From Paludibacter sp. (lineage in GTDB: Bacteria; Bacteroidota; Bacteroidia; Bacteroidales; Paludibacteraceae), in assembly GCA_028748945.1 (NCBI GenBank), contig JAQTOL010000068.1, forward strand, positions 1 to 10,742: a stretch of 10,742 nucleotides of DNA, written 5' to 3'. A model generated the notes under the pieces. That model did no database searches, was not told the origin of the DNA, and saw only the letters and a program-made list of their open reading frames with translations. A program made the position numbers and the translations under genes. Positions 1 to 8,200 of the stretch are shown here, piece after piece (position 1 is the first letter of the stretch; the number at the start of each line of letters is the position of its first letter).

Positions 1-261
1 TGCCAGCAATTGTTTTTTGCGCAGGTAAAGTTGCACGCTGTCTATTGAACCAATAACCTGGCCAGCTTGCAGGTCCTGACCCTCTTCCACATCAAAGGTT
101 AGTAGTTTTCCTGATCCTTCGGATGAAACGGTAACTTCGGTAGATTCAAATGTTCCGGCAGCATCATAATCTGCATCCGATTTTTTACAGGAAGTAAAAC
201 CCACCAACAATGCAATTCCGAGTAAAATCTGATATCTCATTTTAAAATTAATTGTTTTCAT
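1..261 (-). CDS. HlyD-family membrane fusion lipoprotein of an efflux pump (N-terminal 87 residues only)
   Basis: This is the start of a periplasmic adaptor protein that would link an inner-membrane pump to the TolC-like channel encoded just upstream. The reading frame is open to the window edge, so the rest of the gene is missing. The N-terminus is a lipoprotein signal: a hydrophobic stretch ILLGIALLVGF followed by the lipobox FTSC, giving a lipidated cysteine at residue 25. KKSD follows the cysteine, not an acidic surface-export signal, so a periplasmic-facing anchor is likely. Residues about 36-75 (STEVTVSSEGSGKLLTF, then VEEGQDLQAGQVIGSID) match the biotinyl/lipoyl-like beta-barrel segment of HlyD/EmrA/YbhG adaptors. 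Two in-frame ATGs are possible, at 261 and 240. Neither has a clear ribosome-binding site, and the longer form is given. The gene begins 51 bases after the TolC-like gene ends, so co-transcription is expected. Whether the pump is ABC or MFS type cannot be seen here. Confidence 0.85.
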   Translation of the reverse strand, partial: MKTINFKMRYQILLGIALLVGFTSCKKSDADYDAAGTFESTEVTVSSEGSGKLLTFDVEEGQDLQAGQVIGSIDSVQLYLRKKQLLA

Positions 262-312
262 AATTTCTATCTTTAATAGTCCTTTTTAGGGGATTTATGG
301 GTTATATGTTTA

Positions 313-1611
313 TTAATTATTTGTATTGTTCTTTAGTTGGTAAATTGTCAGGAGAAGTTGAATTTCGTGAAGTGATTTTAGTTGTTGGGCCTGGTTTTCA
401 GCATTCAAATCACGAACGAGATCGCTTACTGAAGCGGTTCCATTTTCTAGTTTCGACGAAGTGGCTTTTTTGATATTCTGCCGCAACCGGATAATTTCAT
501 CGTCATTCGTTAATGTCGATTGAAGTTTTCCAATTTCGTTTTGCTGTTGTTTAGTCACTAAGTTGTTGTTGAAAAGAAAAGTTTCTTTTTGAATATCAAC
601 TGTTTTCTTACTAATATCCAATTTATTCAAATTGTTTTTCTGACTATACAAACCACTAATATTCCATGAAAACCGTATTCCTCCAATATAAAAAGGTGAA
701 AATCCGGTTGTAAACATATTTAAACCCGGTTGTCCGTAACCTCCCTGAATAAATGCCCCGATTTTAGGTAAGTTCCCCGCATTTAAAAGTGACTTTTGGC
801 TTTCATACAGTTTACTTTGTGCATCTAACAAAGCAAGTTCCGGGCGATGATTGTCATTTTTGCTAAGCACCGAAAGATCTGTTTCGGGTTTGGTCAAAAC
901 TGTTTGGTCGGTAATACTTAATCCGGTCAGAGCCGATAGCATTAAACAGTATGTTTGGCGGGAATTTTTAATGTCCGACTCACGTTGATTAGCATTAAGT
1001 TGTTCAACATTTATGGCATCCAAATCCGCCTGAATAGCAATTCCATTCTGAATCAGGGCACTTATCCTGTCCGAATTTATTTTCAAATCATTTTTCAGAA
1101 TACTGTTCTGTTTAAGTTGCTCGTTGAGCAACAGAATTCCGAAATAAAGTTGATTAACCCGGTCTTTCAAAGCATATAAGCTAACTTCAAGATTTTCTTT
1201 CTCAATTTGTGTTGAGGCATTTGTAATTTTCTTTTGGGCTGAAATCACACCACCATCCCAAATAAGTTGTGAAGCCTCTAAGACAGCCTGATACTGATCT
1301 TTTGCCAAGGAAGGAAATGAGAACGGTTTTCCTGTCAGTTTTGATAAAACATCGCCTAAACTGGAAGGTATTTCAGTCACTGCCGACTGATAGGTTGCTT
1401 TTGCCGAAAGTGTCAATTGTGGCAAATAACCTTTGTTGGCGTTGCTGATGTTGTATTGAGCCGTTTGTTCAATCAGCCCGTACTGTTTAACCAACGGATA
1501 GTTGGCTCTGGCTTTTTCCTGGCAGGTTTCAATTGTCAGACTTTGAGCGCTTAAACTCAAAGAACCGACAATGGCCAGTAAAATGAATAAAATCTTGTTT
1601 TTCATATTCAT
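313..1611 (-). CDS. TolC-like outer membrane efflux protein
   Basis: This is the outer-membrane channel of a tripartite export system. The 432-residue length is typical of the OEP/TolC family. A signal peptide covers residues 1-23 (hydrophobic core ILFILLAIVGSLSL, cleavage near SAQ). The mature protein begins LTIETCQEKARANYPLV, the usual first helix of the family. The family hallmarks appear twice, as expected for its two structural repeats. The first set is YLPQLTLSAKATYQS (62-76), LIWDGG (116-121) and a long alpha-helical stretch with NGIAIQADLDAINVE (189-203). The second set is NLPKIGAFIQGGYG (280-293), FSWNISGLY (314-322) and the helical tail NGTASVSDLVRDLNAENQAQ (400-419). The start could instead be Met3, two codons downstream (MKNK). 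The gene lies 18 bases after the TetR-family gene and 51 bases before the adaptor gene, so all three probably form one operon. The substrate is not readable from the sequence. Confidence 0.92.
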   Translation of the reverse strand: MNMKNKILFILLAIVGSLSLSAQSLTIETCQEKARANYPLVKQYGLIEQTAQYNISNANKGYLPQLTLSAKATYQSAVTEIPSSLGDVLSKLTGKPFSFPSLAKDQYQAVLEASQLIWDGGVISAQKKITNASTQIEKENLEVSLYALKDRVNQLYFGILLLNEQLKQNSILKNDLKINSDRISALIQNGIAIQADLDAINVEQLNANQRESDIKNSRQTYCLMLSALTGLSITDQTVLTKPETDLSVLSKNDNHRPELALLDAQSKLYESQKSLLNAGNLPKIGAFIQGGYGQPGLNMFTTGFSPFYIGGIRFSWNISGLYSQKNNLNKLDISKKTVDIQKETFLFNNNLVTKQQQNEIGKLQSTLTNDDEIIRLRQNIKKATSSKLENGTASVSDLVRDLNAENQAQQLKSLHEIQLLLTIYQLKNNTNN

Positions 1612-1629
1612 GAATTCTAAATTACTTTT

Positions 1630-2253
1630 TTATGGTCTTAAACTTTTTAAAATAAAATCTACGTTTTCGGCTCTTCTGTGTTGAATCATAAATTTCTTTT
1701 TTGATTCGTCCAGCGAAAGAATATTCTCTACAACAGGCATCATAACAAAAATGGCTACATTCATGGTTATCATACTAACAATCAAATCAATCAAATCAAT
1801 TTTCCGGACTTTTCCCTGAGCAATAGCTGTTTGCAGTTCAGCATTCAATTCCGAAAATAGTTTCACCGGTATTGCTTCCAATTTATCTTTTAACATGCTG
1901 ATCTGTTCGGGTTTGCGTGATAACTCATTTAATATCAGTGCCGGCATTTTAGGATTATTCATGAGCAAATCAAAATGAGATTCAATGATTAGTTTTAATT
2001 TATCCAGAAATTCCAATTCTCCTGTGCTCTTAATTTCAAATATCCACTGAAAAAAATCTTTGAATTTTTGTTCAAAAATGGTATTGAACAAATTATCTTT
2101 CGTTCTAAAGTAATAATGAACCAAAGCCTGATTACATCCGACTTCTTTTGCAATTTCAGTGGTTGAGGTCATCGCAAAACCTTTTTCAAGGAAAAGTCTT
2201 TCGGCAACTTCAAGTATTATTTTCTCAGTAGATTGTTCGGTCTTAATATCCAT
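1630..2253 (-). CDS. TetR/AcrR-family transcriptional regulator of the efflux operon
   Basis: This is a one-component DNA-binding repressor of 207 residues, the normal length for the family. The N-terminal domain shows the TetR signature: helix 1 IILEVAERLFLEKGF (12-26), then the helix-turn-helix TSTTEIAKEVGCNQALVHYY (29-48), ending in FRTKDNLF (49-56). The rest (about 65-207) is mostly helical, with hydrophobic stretches such as LIDLIVSMITMNVAIFVMMP (154-173). It would form the dimerisation and ligand-binding domain, whose ligand cannot be inferred. It is the first gene of a probable operon with the TolC-like and HlyD-like genes. This resembles the TetR-regulated ybh (CecR/YbhGFSR) type of efflux locus in E. 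coli, although that comparison rests on gene content only. A palindrome lies three bases upstream of the start codon, consistent with autorepression. Confidence 0.92.
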   Translation of the reverse strand: MDIKTEQSTEKIILEVAERLFLEKGFAMTSTTEIAKEVGCNQALVHYYFRTKDNLFNTIFEQKFKDFFQWIFEIKSTGELEFLDKLKLIIESHFDLLMNNPKMPALILNELSRKPEQISMLKDKLEAIPVKLFSELNAELQTAIAQGKVRKIDLIDLIVSMITMNVAIFVMMPVVENILSLDESKKKFMIQHRRAENVDFILKSLRP

Positions 2254-2255
2254 AT

Positions 2256-2284
2256 TTAATGTTATTATTTAATAGTATTATTAA
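2256..2284 (-). promoter_or_regulatory. Candidate operator: AT-rich imperfect palindrome before the TetR gene
   Basis: This 29-base sequence matches its own reverse complement at 11 of 14 paired positions, centred at 2270. It has TTAAT at one end and ATTAA at the other. It sits between the predicted transcription start and the TetR start codon, where an autorepressor would block transcription. The sequence is almost entirely A and T, so chance symmetry is a real possibility. Calling it an operator is inference from position. Confidence 0.4.
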
Positions 2285-2291
2285 TCGGATG

Positions 2292-2321
2292 CAAAAGAAG
2301 TTCATTTTGTTGAGTAATCAA
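2292..2321 (-). promoter_or_regulatory. Candidate Bacteroidota-type promoter for the efflux operon
   Basis: Read on the minus strand there is ATTG (-33-like, ending at 2319), a 19-base spacer, and TTCTTTTG (-7-like, 2299-2292). The Bacteroidota consensus is TTTG, about 19-21 bases, then TAnnTTTG. The match is one mismatch in each box with correct spacing. Transcription would start near 2285, giving a leader of about 30 bases that contains the palindrome at 2256-2284. Confidence 0.5.
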
Positions 2322-2380
2322 TAAAGAGGATCTGTATTTTAAGAAATATTATTGCTTTTTCTTTGTTTGTAATCTTTTGA

Positions 2381-2423
2381 AAAATAAAAAATACGATTCC
2401 GGATTGATCCGAAACCGTATTTT
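2381..2423 (-). terminator. Rho-independent terminator after the nnr gene
   Basis: Read on the minus strand, a stem of about 15 pairs runs from 2423 to 2388. It is built from AAATACG with CGTATTT, then TTTCGGAT with ATCCGGAA (G-T wobbles included), closed by a very short loop centred on 2405/2406. TTTTTTATTTTT follows. It begins 21 bases after the stop codon of the NAD(P)H-hydrate repair gene and separates the rlmF-nnr operon from the efflux operon. Confidence 0.85.
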
Positions 2424-2444
2424 AAATATGAAAATATTGTTTAT

Positions 2445-3956
2445 TTAATTATTTATCAAAGATTTGAATGCTTTTCCCAATTGAGTAATCAGGTCTTCAG
2501 CAATCAATGATTCTTCCGATTCATTTTCCAATGCCAAATCGCCGGCACGTCCATGTATAAAAGTTCCAATCAGGGCCGTTTCAGAAGGTGAGTAACCCTG
2601 TGCTAATAATCCAATCAATATTCCGGTTAAAACATCTCCGGAACCGGCTGTTGCCATACCCGGATTTCCGGTACTATTGAAATACAATTTACCGTCCGGC
2701 ATTGCAATCAAAGTGTTGGCACCTTTTGAAATGATTATGATCCCATATTGTCGGGCTGCTTCCTGTGCTTTGATCATTCGTTCGTGCGAGTAATTACATT
2801 TGCCGAATAAACGTTCAAATTCCTTTGGATGCGGAGTTAACAGACTGTTTTTGGGAATAAGTTGGAGTAAATCTTTTTCCTGACCAATAATATTGAGCGC
2901 ATCGGCATCCAGAACGCAGGGTTTATTGAGTTGCCCCAGTAATTTACGTAGCATGTCGGCAGTTTCAATTCTCGTCCCGATACCCGGTCCAACTGCCACA
3001 GCATTGTAGATATCCCGTACATTCACATCACTTATGAAATGATCAAACTGATCAGCCTGAAATATGACTTCCGGCGCAGCTGTTTGAATGATTGTACGGT
3101 TGGATGCACAACCATGCACTGTTACCAATCCTGCGCCTGTGCGTAGTGCTGCTCTTCCCGACAGAACTGAAGCTCCGGCCATTCCATAACTTCCTGCAAT
3201 GATCAGTGCATGTCCGTAAGTCCCTTTATGAGAAAACTTTGAACGTATTTTTAACAATAACTTAATTTCATTTTCTTCCAGATAGTGATAGTCACTTGCA
3301 GTTTGTTTTATAGCTTCGGGATGTAAACCAATGTCAAGAATTTCCCATTTCCCAATGTAGGGCTCATTTTCTGCAAAAAGAAAAGATAGTTTTGGAAACT
3401 GGAAAGTGAAAGTCAGGTCAGCTTTTACAATGTCCGATGAGTTTGTTGAAATGTTTTCTTCGCCTTGTAAACCGGAAGGTATATCGATAGAAACAATTTT
3501 ACAACCGCTTTGATTCATCCAATTTACTGCTTCTGAAAAAATTCCTGTCAACGGTCTGCTTAGTCCTGAGCCAAAAAGTCCATCAATAATAATCGTTTCT
3601 TCAGTATAAACCGGAGCTATGAATTCGTTTTGAAGTTCTATTAAATTTTCAGGAAAAGAATCAAAAAGTCTTTTTTTATTTGTCTTACAATCATCTGATA
3701 ACGATCCGGTATGAATTAAATAAACCTCAACTTTTAAACTGGTTAACAAAAACATTCTTGCCAGTGCCAGTGCATCTCCACCATTATTTCCGGGTCCGGC
3801 CATAATGCAAACAGGGCAATTATACGAAATAGTTTGTAAATACTTTTCATACAGAACATCAGCTGCCCGCTCCATTAAATCTATCGAAGTAATAGCTTCG
3901 TTTTTAATGGTTAACTGATCAATTTCGCGAATTTGGCTTGTTGCAAAGATCTTCAT
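2445..3956 (-). CDS. nnr: Bifunctional NAD(P)H-hydrate epimerase / ADP-dependent NAD(P)H-hydrate dehydratase
   Basis: This cytoplasmic metabolite-repair enzyme restores damaged, hydrated NADH and NADPH. The N-terminal half interconverts the R and S epimers, and the C-terminal half dehydrates the S form using a nucleotide. At 503 residues it has the usual length of the fused Nnr protein. The YjeF_N-type epimerase domain (about 1-215) shows AGPGNNGGDALALAR (53-67), IIDGLFGSGLSRPL (123-136) and SIDIPSGL (156-163). The carbohydrate-kinase-like dehydratase domain (about 230-500) shows KGTYGHALIIAGSYGMAGAS (234-253), AAPEVI (293-298), AVGPGIGT (321-328), VLDADALN (348-355), LTPHPKEFERLFG (373-385) and NPGMATAGSGDVLTGIL (431-447). 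That last motif holds the anion-hole glycines and the catalytic-type Asp441. No key motif is missing. The gene starts 32 bases after rlmF and probably shares its promoter. A strong terminator follows. Preference for ADP over ATP is family knowledge, not visible here. Confidence 0.95.
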   Translation of the reverse strand: MKIFATSQIREIDQLTIKNEAITSIDLMERAADVLYEKYLQTISYNCPVCIMAGPGNNGGDALALARMFLLTSLKVEVYLIHTGSLSDDCKTNKKRLFDSFPENLIELQNEFIAPVYTEETIIIDGLFGSGLSRPLTGIFSEAVNWMNQSGCKIVSIDIPSGLQGEENISTNSSDIVKADLTFTFQFPKLSFLFAENEPYIGKWEILDIGLHPEAIKQTASDYHYLEENEIKLLLKIRSKFSHKGTYGHALIIAGSYGMAGASVLSGRAALRTGAGLVTVHGCASNRTIIQTAAPEVIFQADQFDHFISDVNVRDIYNAVAVGPGIGTRIETADMLRKLLGQLNKPCVLDADALNIIGQEKDLLQLIPKNSLLTPHPKEFERLFGKCNYSHERMIKAQEAARQYGIIIISKGANTLIAMPDGKLYFNSTGNPGMATAGSGDVLTGILIGLLAQGYSPSETALIGTFIHGRAGDLALENESEESLIAEDLITQLGKAFKSLINN

Positions 3957-3988
3957 ATAATTATTTATTGTAAGTAATTAATTATTAA

Positions 3989-4960
3989 TCAGAATGCATT
4001 CCAACGGGTATTTAACCAGCTTTTTTGTTGATCCTCTTTAAGAAATGTCCAGGCAACAATACGACTTGTCTTCGTTCCCTGACCCATAGGAATGGTTATC
4101 ACTACTAAAGCACCAACATTCTCGAGTGCTTCATATACGCTTTTCAGATGCGATTGTTTCGAAATCTGTGTTGTAAACCAAAAGCAGTTTGATGCAAATT
4201 GTTTACTCTGACGAATCATGCTGCGCACAAAACGTTCTTCACCACCTTCACACCACAATTCAGTAGTTTGTCCTCCAAAATTGAGGGTGGGAGTAGTGAC
4301 TTTCTTGTGGTTCAAGCTGCTCAGCTTGCGGAGTGTTCCTTCCTGGGCTTCTTCCAGTGAAGCATGAAAAGGCGGATTGCAAATGGTCAAGTCAACGGGC
4401 TCATTGCGTTCCATGATGCCATGAAAAATATCCATGGGATTTTCCTGAAAACGGAGTTCTATGCTTCTTTTCAAAAATGGATTGTTATTCAGTATTTTAC
4501 TTGCCGATTCCAAAGCAGCCGGATCGGTTTCAGAGCCTATAAACGCCCAACCGTATTCTTTAATTCCAACGATTGGAAAAACACAACTGGCACCAACACC
4601 AATATCCATGCATTTTACTTTCGGACCGGTTGGTATTTTTCCATTATTTGAGTTTCCCAGCAAATCGGCAACATGATGTAAATAATCTACTCTCCCGGGA
4701 ATGGGCGGGCATAAATACCCGGTGGGAATATCCCAGTATTCTATATTATAATAATGCTTCAATAACGCTTTATTTAACCATTTTACCGCTTTTGGATTGG
4801 CAAAATCCAACGATTCGTCTCCGTAAGCATTCAATTTTACGTATTTAGCCAGTTCAGGGCAGGTAACAATGAGTTTTTTAAAATCATATCGTTCCCTGTG
4901 TTTGTTACGTGGGTGTAAGACGGTTTTCTCTTTCGGATGTTCTTTCTTTATTTCGGGCAT
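3989..4960 (-). CDS. rlmF: 23S rRNA (adenine(1618)-N(6))-methyltransferase RlmF
   Basis: This enzyme uses S-adenosylmethionine to methylate N6 of A1618 (E. coli numbering) in 23S rRNA. It is cytoplasmic. The 323 residues are close to the E. coli enzyme (about 308). The basic N-terminus leads into LHPRNKHRERYDFKKL (15-30), characteristic of the family, followed by WDIPTGYLCPPIPGR (76-90). The methyltransferase core has the SAM-binding loop CMDIGVGASCVFPI (117-130), the acidic strand end ETD (144-146), and the catalytic motif NPPF (195-198) typical of N6-adenine methyltransferases. The conserved region NFGGQTTELWCEGGEERFV (207-225) lies downstream. A canonical -7 box stands 24 bases before the start codon, and the gene appears to lead an operon with nnr. 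I see no sign of damage or transfer. Confidence 0.95.
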   Translation of the reverse strand: MPEIKKEHPKEKTVLHPRNKHRERYDFKKLIVTCPELAKYVKLNAYGDESLDFANPKAVKWLNKALLKHYYNIEYWDIPTGYLCPPIPGRVDYLHHVADLLGNSNNGKIPTGPKVKCMDIGVGASCVFPIVGIKEYGWAFIGSETDPAALESASKILNNNPFLKRSIELRFQENPMDIFHGIMERNEPVDLTICNPPFHASLEEAQEGTLRKLSSLNHKKVTTPTLNFGGQTTELWCEGGEERFVRSMIRQSKQFASNCFWFTTQISKQSHLKSVYEALENVGALVVITIPMGQGTKTSRIVAWTFLKEDQQKSWLNTRWNAF

Positions 4961-4984
4961 GTTGGAAAAAAATATGTTAGGTTA

Positions 4985-4992
4985 CAAAGGTA
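4985..4992 (-). promoter_or_regulatory. -7 promoter box upstream of rlmF
   Basis: The minus strand reads TACCTTTG here, a perfect match to the Bacteroidota -7 consensus TAnnTTTG. It would place the transcription start about 15-20 bases before the rlmF start codon. No convincing TTTG lies 19-21 bases further upstream, where only a T-rich GTTTT is seen, so the -33 element is weak or absent. Confidence 0.55.
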
Positions 4993-5149
4993 AGGAATAT
5001 TAGATAAAATAAAACTGATTATTCAAATGATATTAAAAGTAAAAACATAAATGTTTTCTTGATATTTTTCGATTGCCGGTTACTTATGATAATTCGTGGT
5101 TATTTTATACGTCATTCAAATGATGTTTATTTTAGACCAGATTTGTATA

Positions 5150-5189
5150 GAAAGTAAAAGCCCCGAGCTCAATAATAATGAGTCGAGGC
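5150..5189 (-). terminator. Rho-independent terminator after the fucosidase gene
   Basis: On the minus strand GCCTCGACTCA pairs with TGAGCTCGGGGC, with one bulged base and one G-T wobble, around a TTATTAT loop (5189-5160). TTTTACTTTC follows. The hairpin begins 24 bases after the fucosidase stop codon and isolates block 1 from rlmF. Confidence 0.8.
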
Positions 5190-5213
5190 ATTTATTCTGT
5201 AATCAAAATATGA

Positions 5214-8200
5214 TCAAACAACAACCTTTACAGCATTTCCGTCTATCTCTACAAGATATACTCCTGGTTTAACTTTAAATTCCACTTTACCGGTAACTGA
5301 TGTTTTTAACCCAATCAATGCACCGTTACTGCAATAAACCGCAATTTTATTATTGGTTAAACCATCAATTACAATTGAGTTTTGAGATGTACAAATTTTA
5401 TATATATCCGAAAGTTTGATTTCTTTCACAGCATTTGTACCTGCATCAGCAAATCCAGCCGACAACAAAGAAGAAGTATGATTATTGAATTTCAATGTTA
5501 TTTTATGTAGTCCGCTTATTGAACTAATGGCGGTTTCAGATTTTACGAAAGCAGTCGCACTTCCTGTACTCACCGCGGGAATCGAAGTAAAGGGTGTCGT
5601 CTGATCATCTAAATAGAGGTCGTAAGATGCAGCATTTAGTGCAGTACTGGCGCTAGCCGTATTTACAAATGCTTTGTTGTACTTATTTGTCCCAAAATCG
5701 ATTACACCTAAGTCTAAACTTCCACCTGATGTACCTGCCAGATAACCGGTATTATCCGACTTCATACTGTACGTTCCACTGGTGCTATAGACACGGGCAA
5801 ATTCAGCGAAGTTCAATAGAATATCGGTACTTGCTGAAGCCGAAACAGCACCTGTAGCTGAGTAGTTGTCAGTCGGCTCTAAAACCTGAAGCAATTCAAT
5901 TTCTTTTGCTCTGAATTCCAGATTTGACGTGGTGGTTAAATCCGCCACCCAACCCAGATAAATTTCTGTTTCCGTCGAAAGATTAAATTCAATACCGTAC
6001 ATCGCATTATCAGCTGCATCAGCACTGATACTGTGAAAAGCGATTGCTGTTGATTCAACATTTGAAATGGTTGGAATAGTTTTAGATGCAAAAATGTATG
6101 CTTTCGACATGTTATAAAGTGTATTGTAATTGGCTCCAAAGAAATACCTGCCTGCAGGTAAGGTTACTTTTTTATAAAGTCTTGCATTAGTCGCATCTAC
6201 CGTCGAACGGGCAACATCACCCCAGGCTCCCAACATCAAATTACTAAAACCCGGATATTTGTCAATACCTTGTTTTGTGCCACTGCCATCGGTTTGCGGG
6301 ATATTAAAGTCGGCACTCCAATTGGCAGGTTGCCCAAAACGCACTGTAGTTGTACCTACCCGGGGAAAAAGACGGGCTTCTTTCAGGTATTTGTTCGTGA
6401 TATTTTGTGATTTTGTATAATTAATGATACCTCCGGGGGTTTTGGAGCTGGACTTGAATGCAACGATTGCATTTTGCAATTTTGTAACTGCCTGACTTAT
6501 TTCGCTATTACTATTGGCTGATGTGTATGCCTGTGCATCAACAATTGCAGCTTCCAATGTAGAAACAGCATCAGGACTATATTGACCCGAGTTGTTTCCA
6601 GCATTTAATTTAGCAATACTGTCGGTTACCTGAGCTATTCTTATCATACCTTGCAAGCTTTCAAAAGAAACAATCGTATCCAGCGTAATTTTAAAGGCGA
6701 TACCAATGTCGGCGGTAGCTGGTTTTGTTGTTGGCAGATTGATACTCAGACCGTCAGCATTACGAGTGAAAGTCAGATTTCCACCACCGAGAATTTGAAC
6801 ACTTTTGATGTTTTTCACTAAATATGGCTGGGTTGTAGCCAAACTTTTTAGTACAGCTTTACCGGTTGTTGGCCAGCCCATCACTGTAACGTAAAGCAGA
6901 CTATCTCCTTTTTTAACGTAACGGATATCATTTACATTATAAGAAGTACCTTCGTTGAAGCCCTGGGCACTAAGTGCATTTGCACGCTCAGCTGTCGGAC
7001 CTTCTCCGAATATTGTCCAGGTACGGGTGTCATAGATACTCTCTTTGTTGACATTCATCCATGCAGTGATTCCCTGAACAACAGCTAATTCCTTTTCATC
7101 GTAAGTTCCATCACCACGAAGGGGAATGTTTAACAATAAGTTCCCATTTTTGCTGACAATATCAATCAGCATGTGTATAACGGTATTGGCAGATTTATAT
7201 TGGTTATTGGTATAAACCGACCTGTTATAATGCCAATCGCCGATGCAGGTACAAGTCTGCCAGTGTTTTGCCTGAGGTTTGTCGGGAATACCGCGTTCAA
7301 CGTCCCAAACCTCGCATTCTTTTTCATCCGAGTTGAGTATCTTGCCGAAAATAACATTTTCTACTTTTCCGTTATTCGCATTCGCACTTTTATTGTAATA
7401 GCTTGCTGCAATTTTCAATCCAACATCACTAACGGCAGTAGTGGACCTATTGCCAGCATCATCAATTGCAACAAAAGGTAAAGAGGTGTCATCAAAATAG
7501 ATCAGGTCCGGATTGTATCTTTTAATCATATCCATCGTTCTATTGTAAAACTTAGCACAATAGGCTTTTGTTGGAATAGATGCTCCATTGACCCAATTCC
7601 ATTGTGAATGAATTGTTCCGGAATTATTCCAGCCTGTACTATGCGCATGATTTTGGGCATAAAGGTCTTGCGGATCAAGGCCATCCCACCATTTGCCTGC
7701 ACCGTCGGCTGCTGTCAGGTTTCCATCATAACTCTGTGACCCTTCGTACCACGACCATGCATGAGAAGCATGAATACTTACACCGAAACGTAATCCGTTT
7801 GCTCTGGCTGCTTTTTCCCATCCATCGATTATATCTTTTTTAGGACCGACATTCACAGAATTCCATGGCTGATATTTACTATCCCATAAATCCAAATTGT
7901 CGTGGTGATTCCCCAATGCAAAGAAGTATTTCGCACCGGCATTTTTGTAAAGTTCTACAATGCTTTCGGGATTCCAGTTCTCTGCCTTCCAGTCATTGAT
8001 CACTTCCTTGAATCCAAGTTTCGTATCTGAGCCGTAGTTAGCTGTAAACCAGTTCCGCTGAGATCCGGAAAAATACATAAATCTTGCAAACCAGTCACCT
8101 TGTTCCGGCTGGCATTGTGGTCCCCAATGTGCCCAAATACCAAATTTTGCATCCTGGAACCACTCGGGTGCTTCACCATACTGTTTCAAAGATTCCCATG

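Noticed and set aside
4364..4848. Three overlapping plus-strand open frames opposite rlmF
   Set aside because: They lie wholly antisense to a well-supported gene, overlap each other in different frames, and encode no recognisable motif.
5042..5057. Short inverted repeat AAAACAT-AA-ATGTTTT in the rlmF upstream region
   Set aside because: It has only seven A/T-rich pairs with a two-base loop, no T-tract, and lies about 50 bases upstream of the -7 box. Chance is the simplest explanation.
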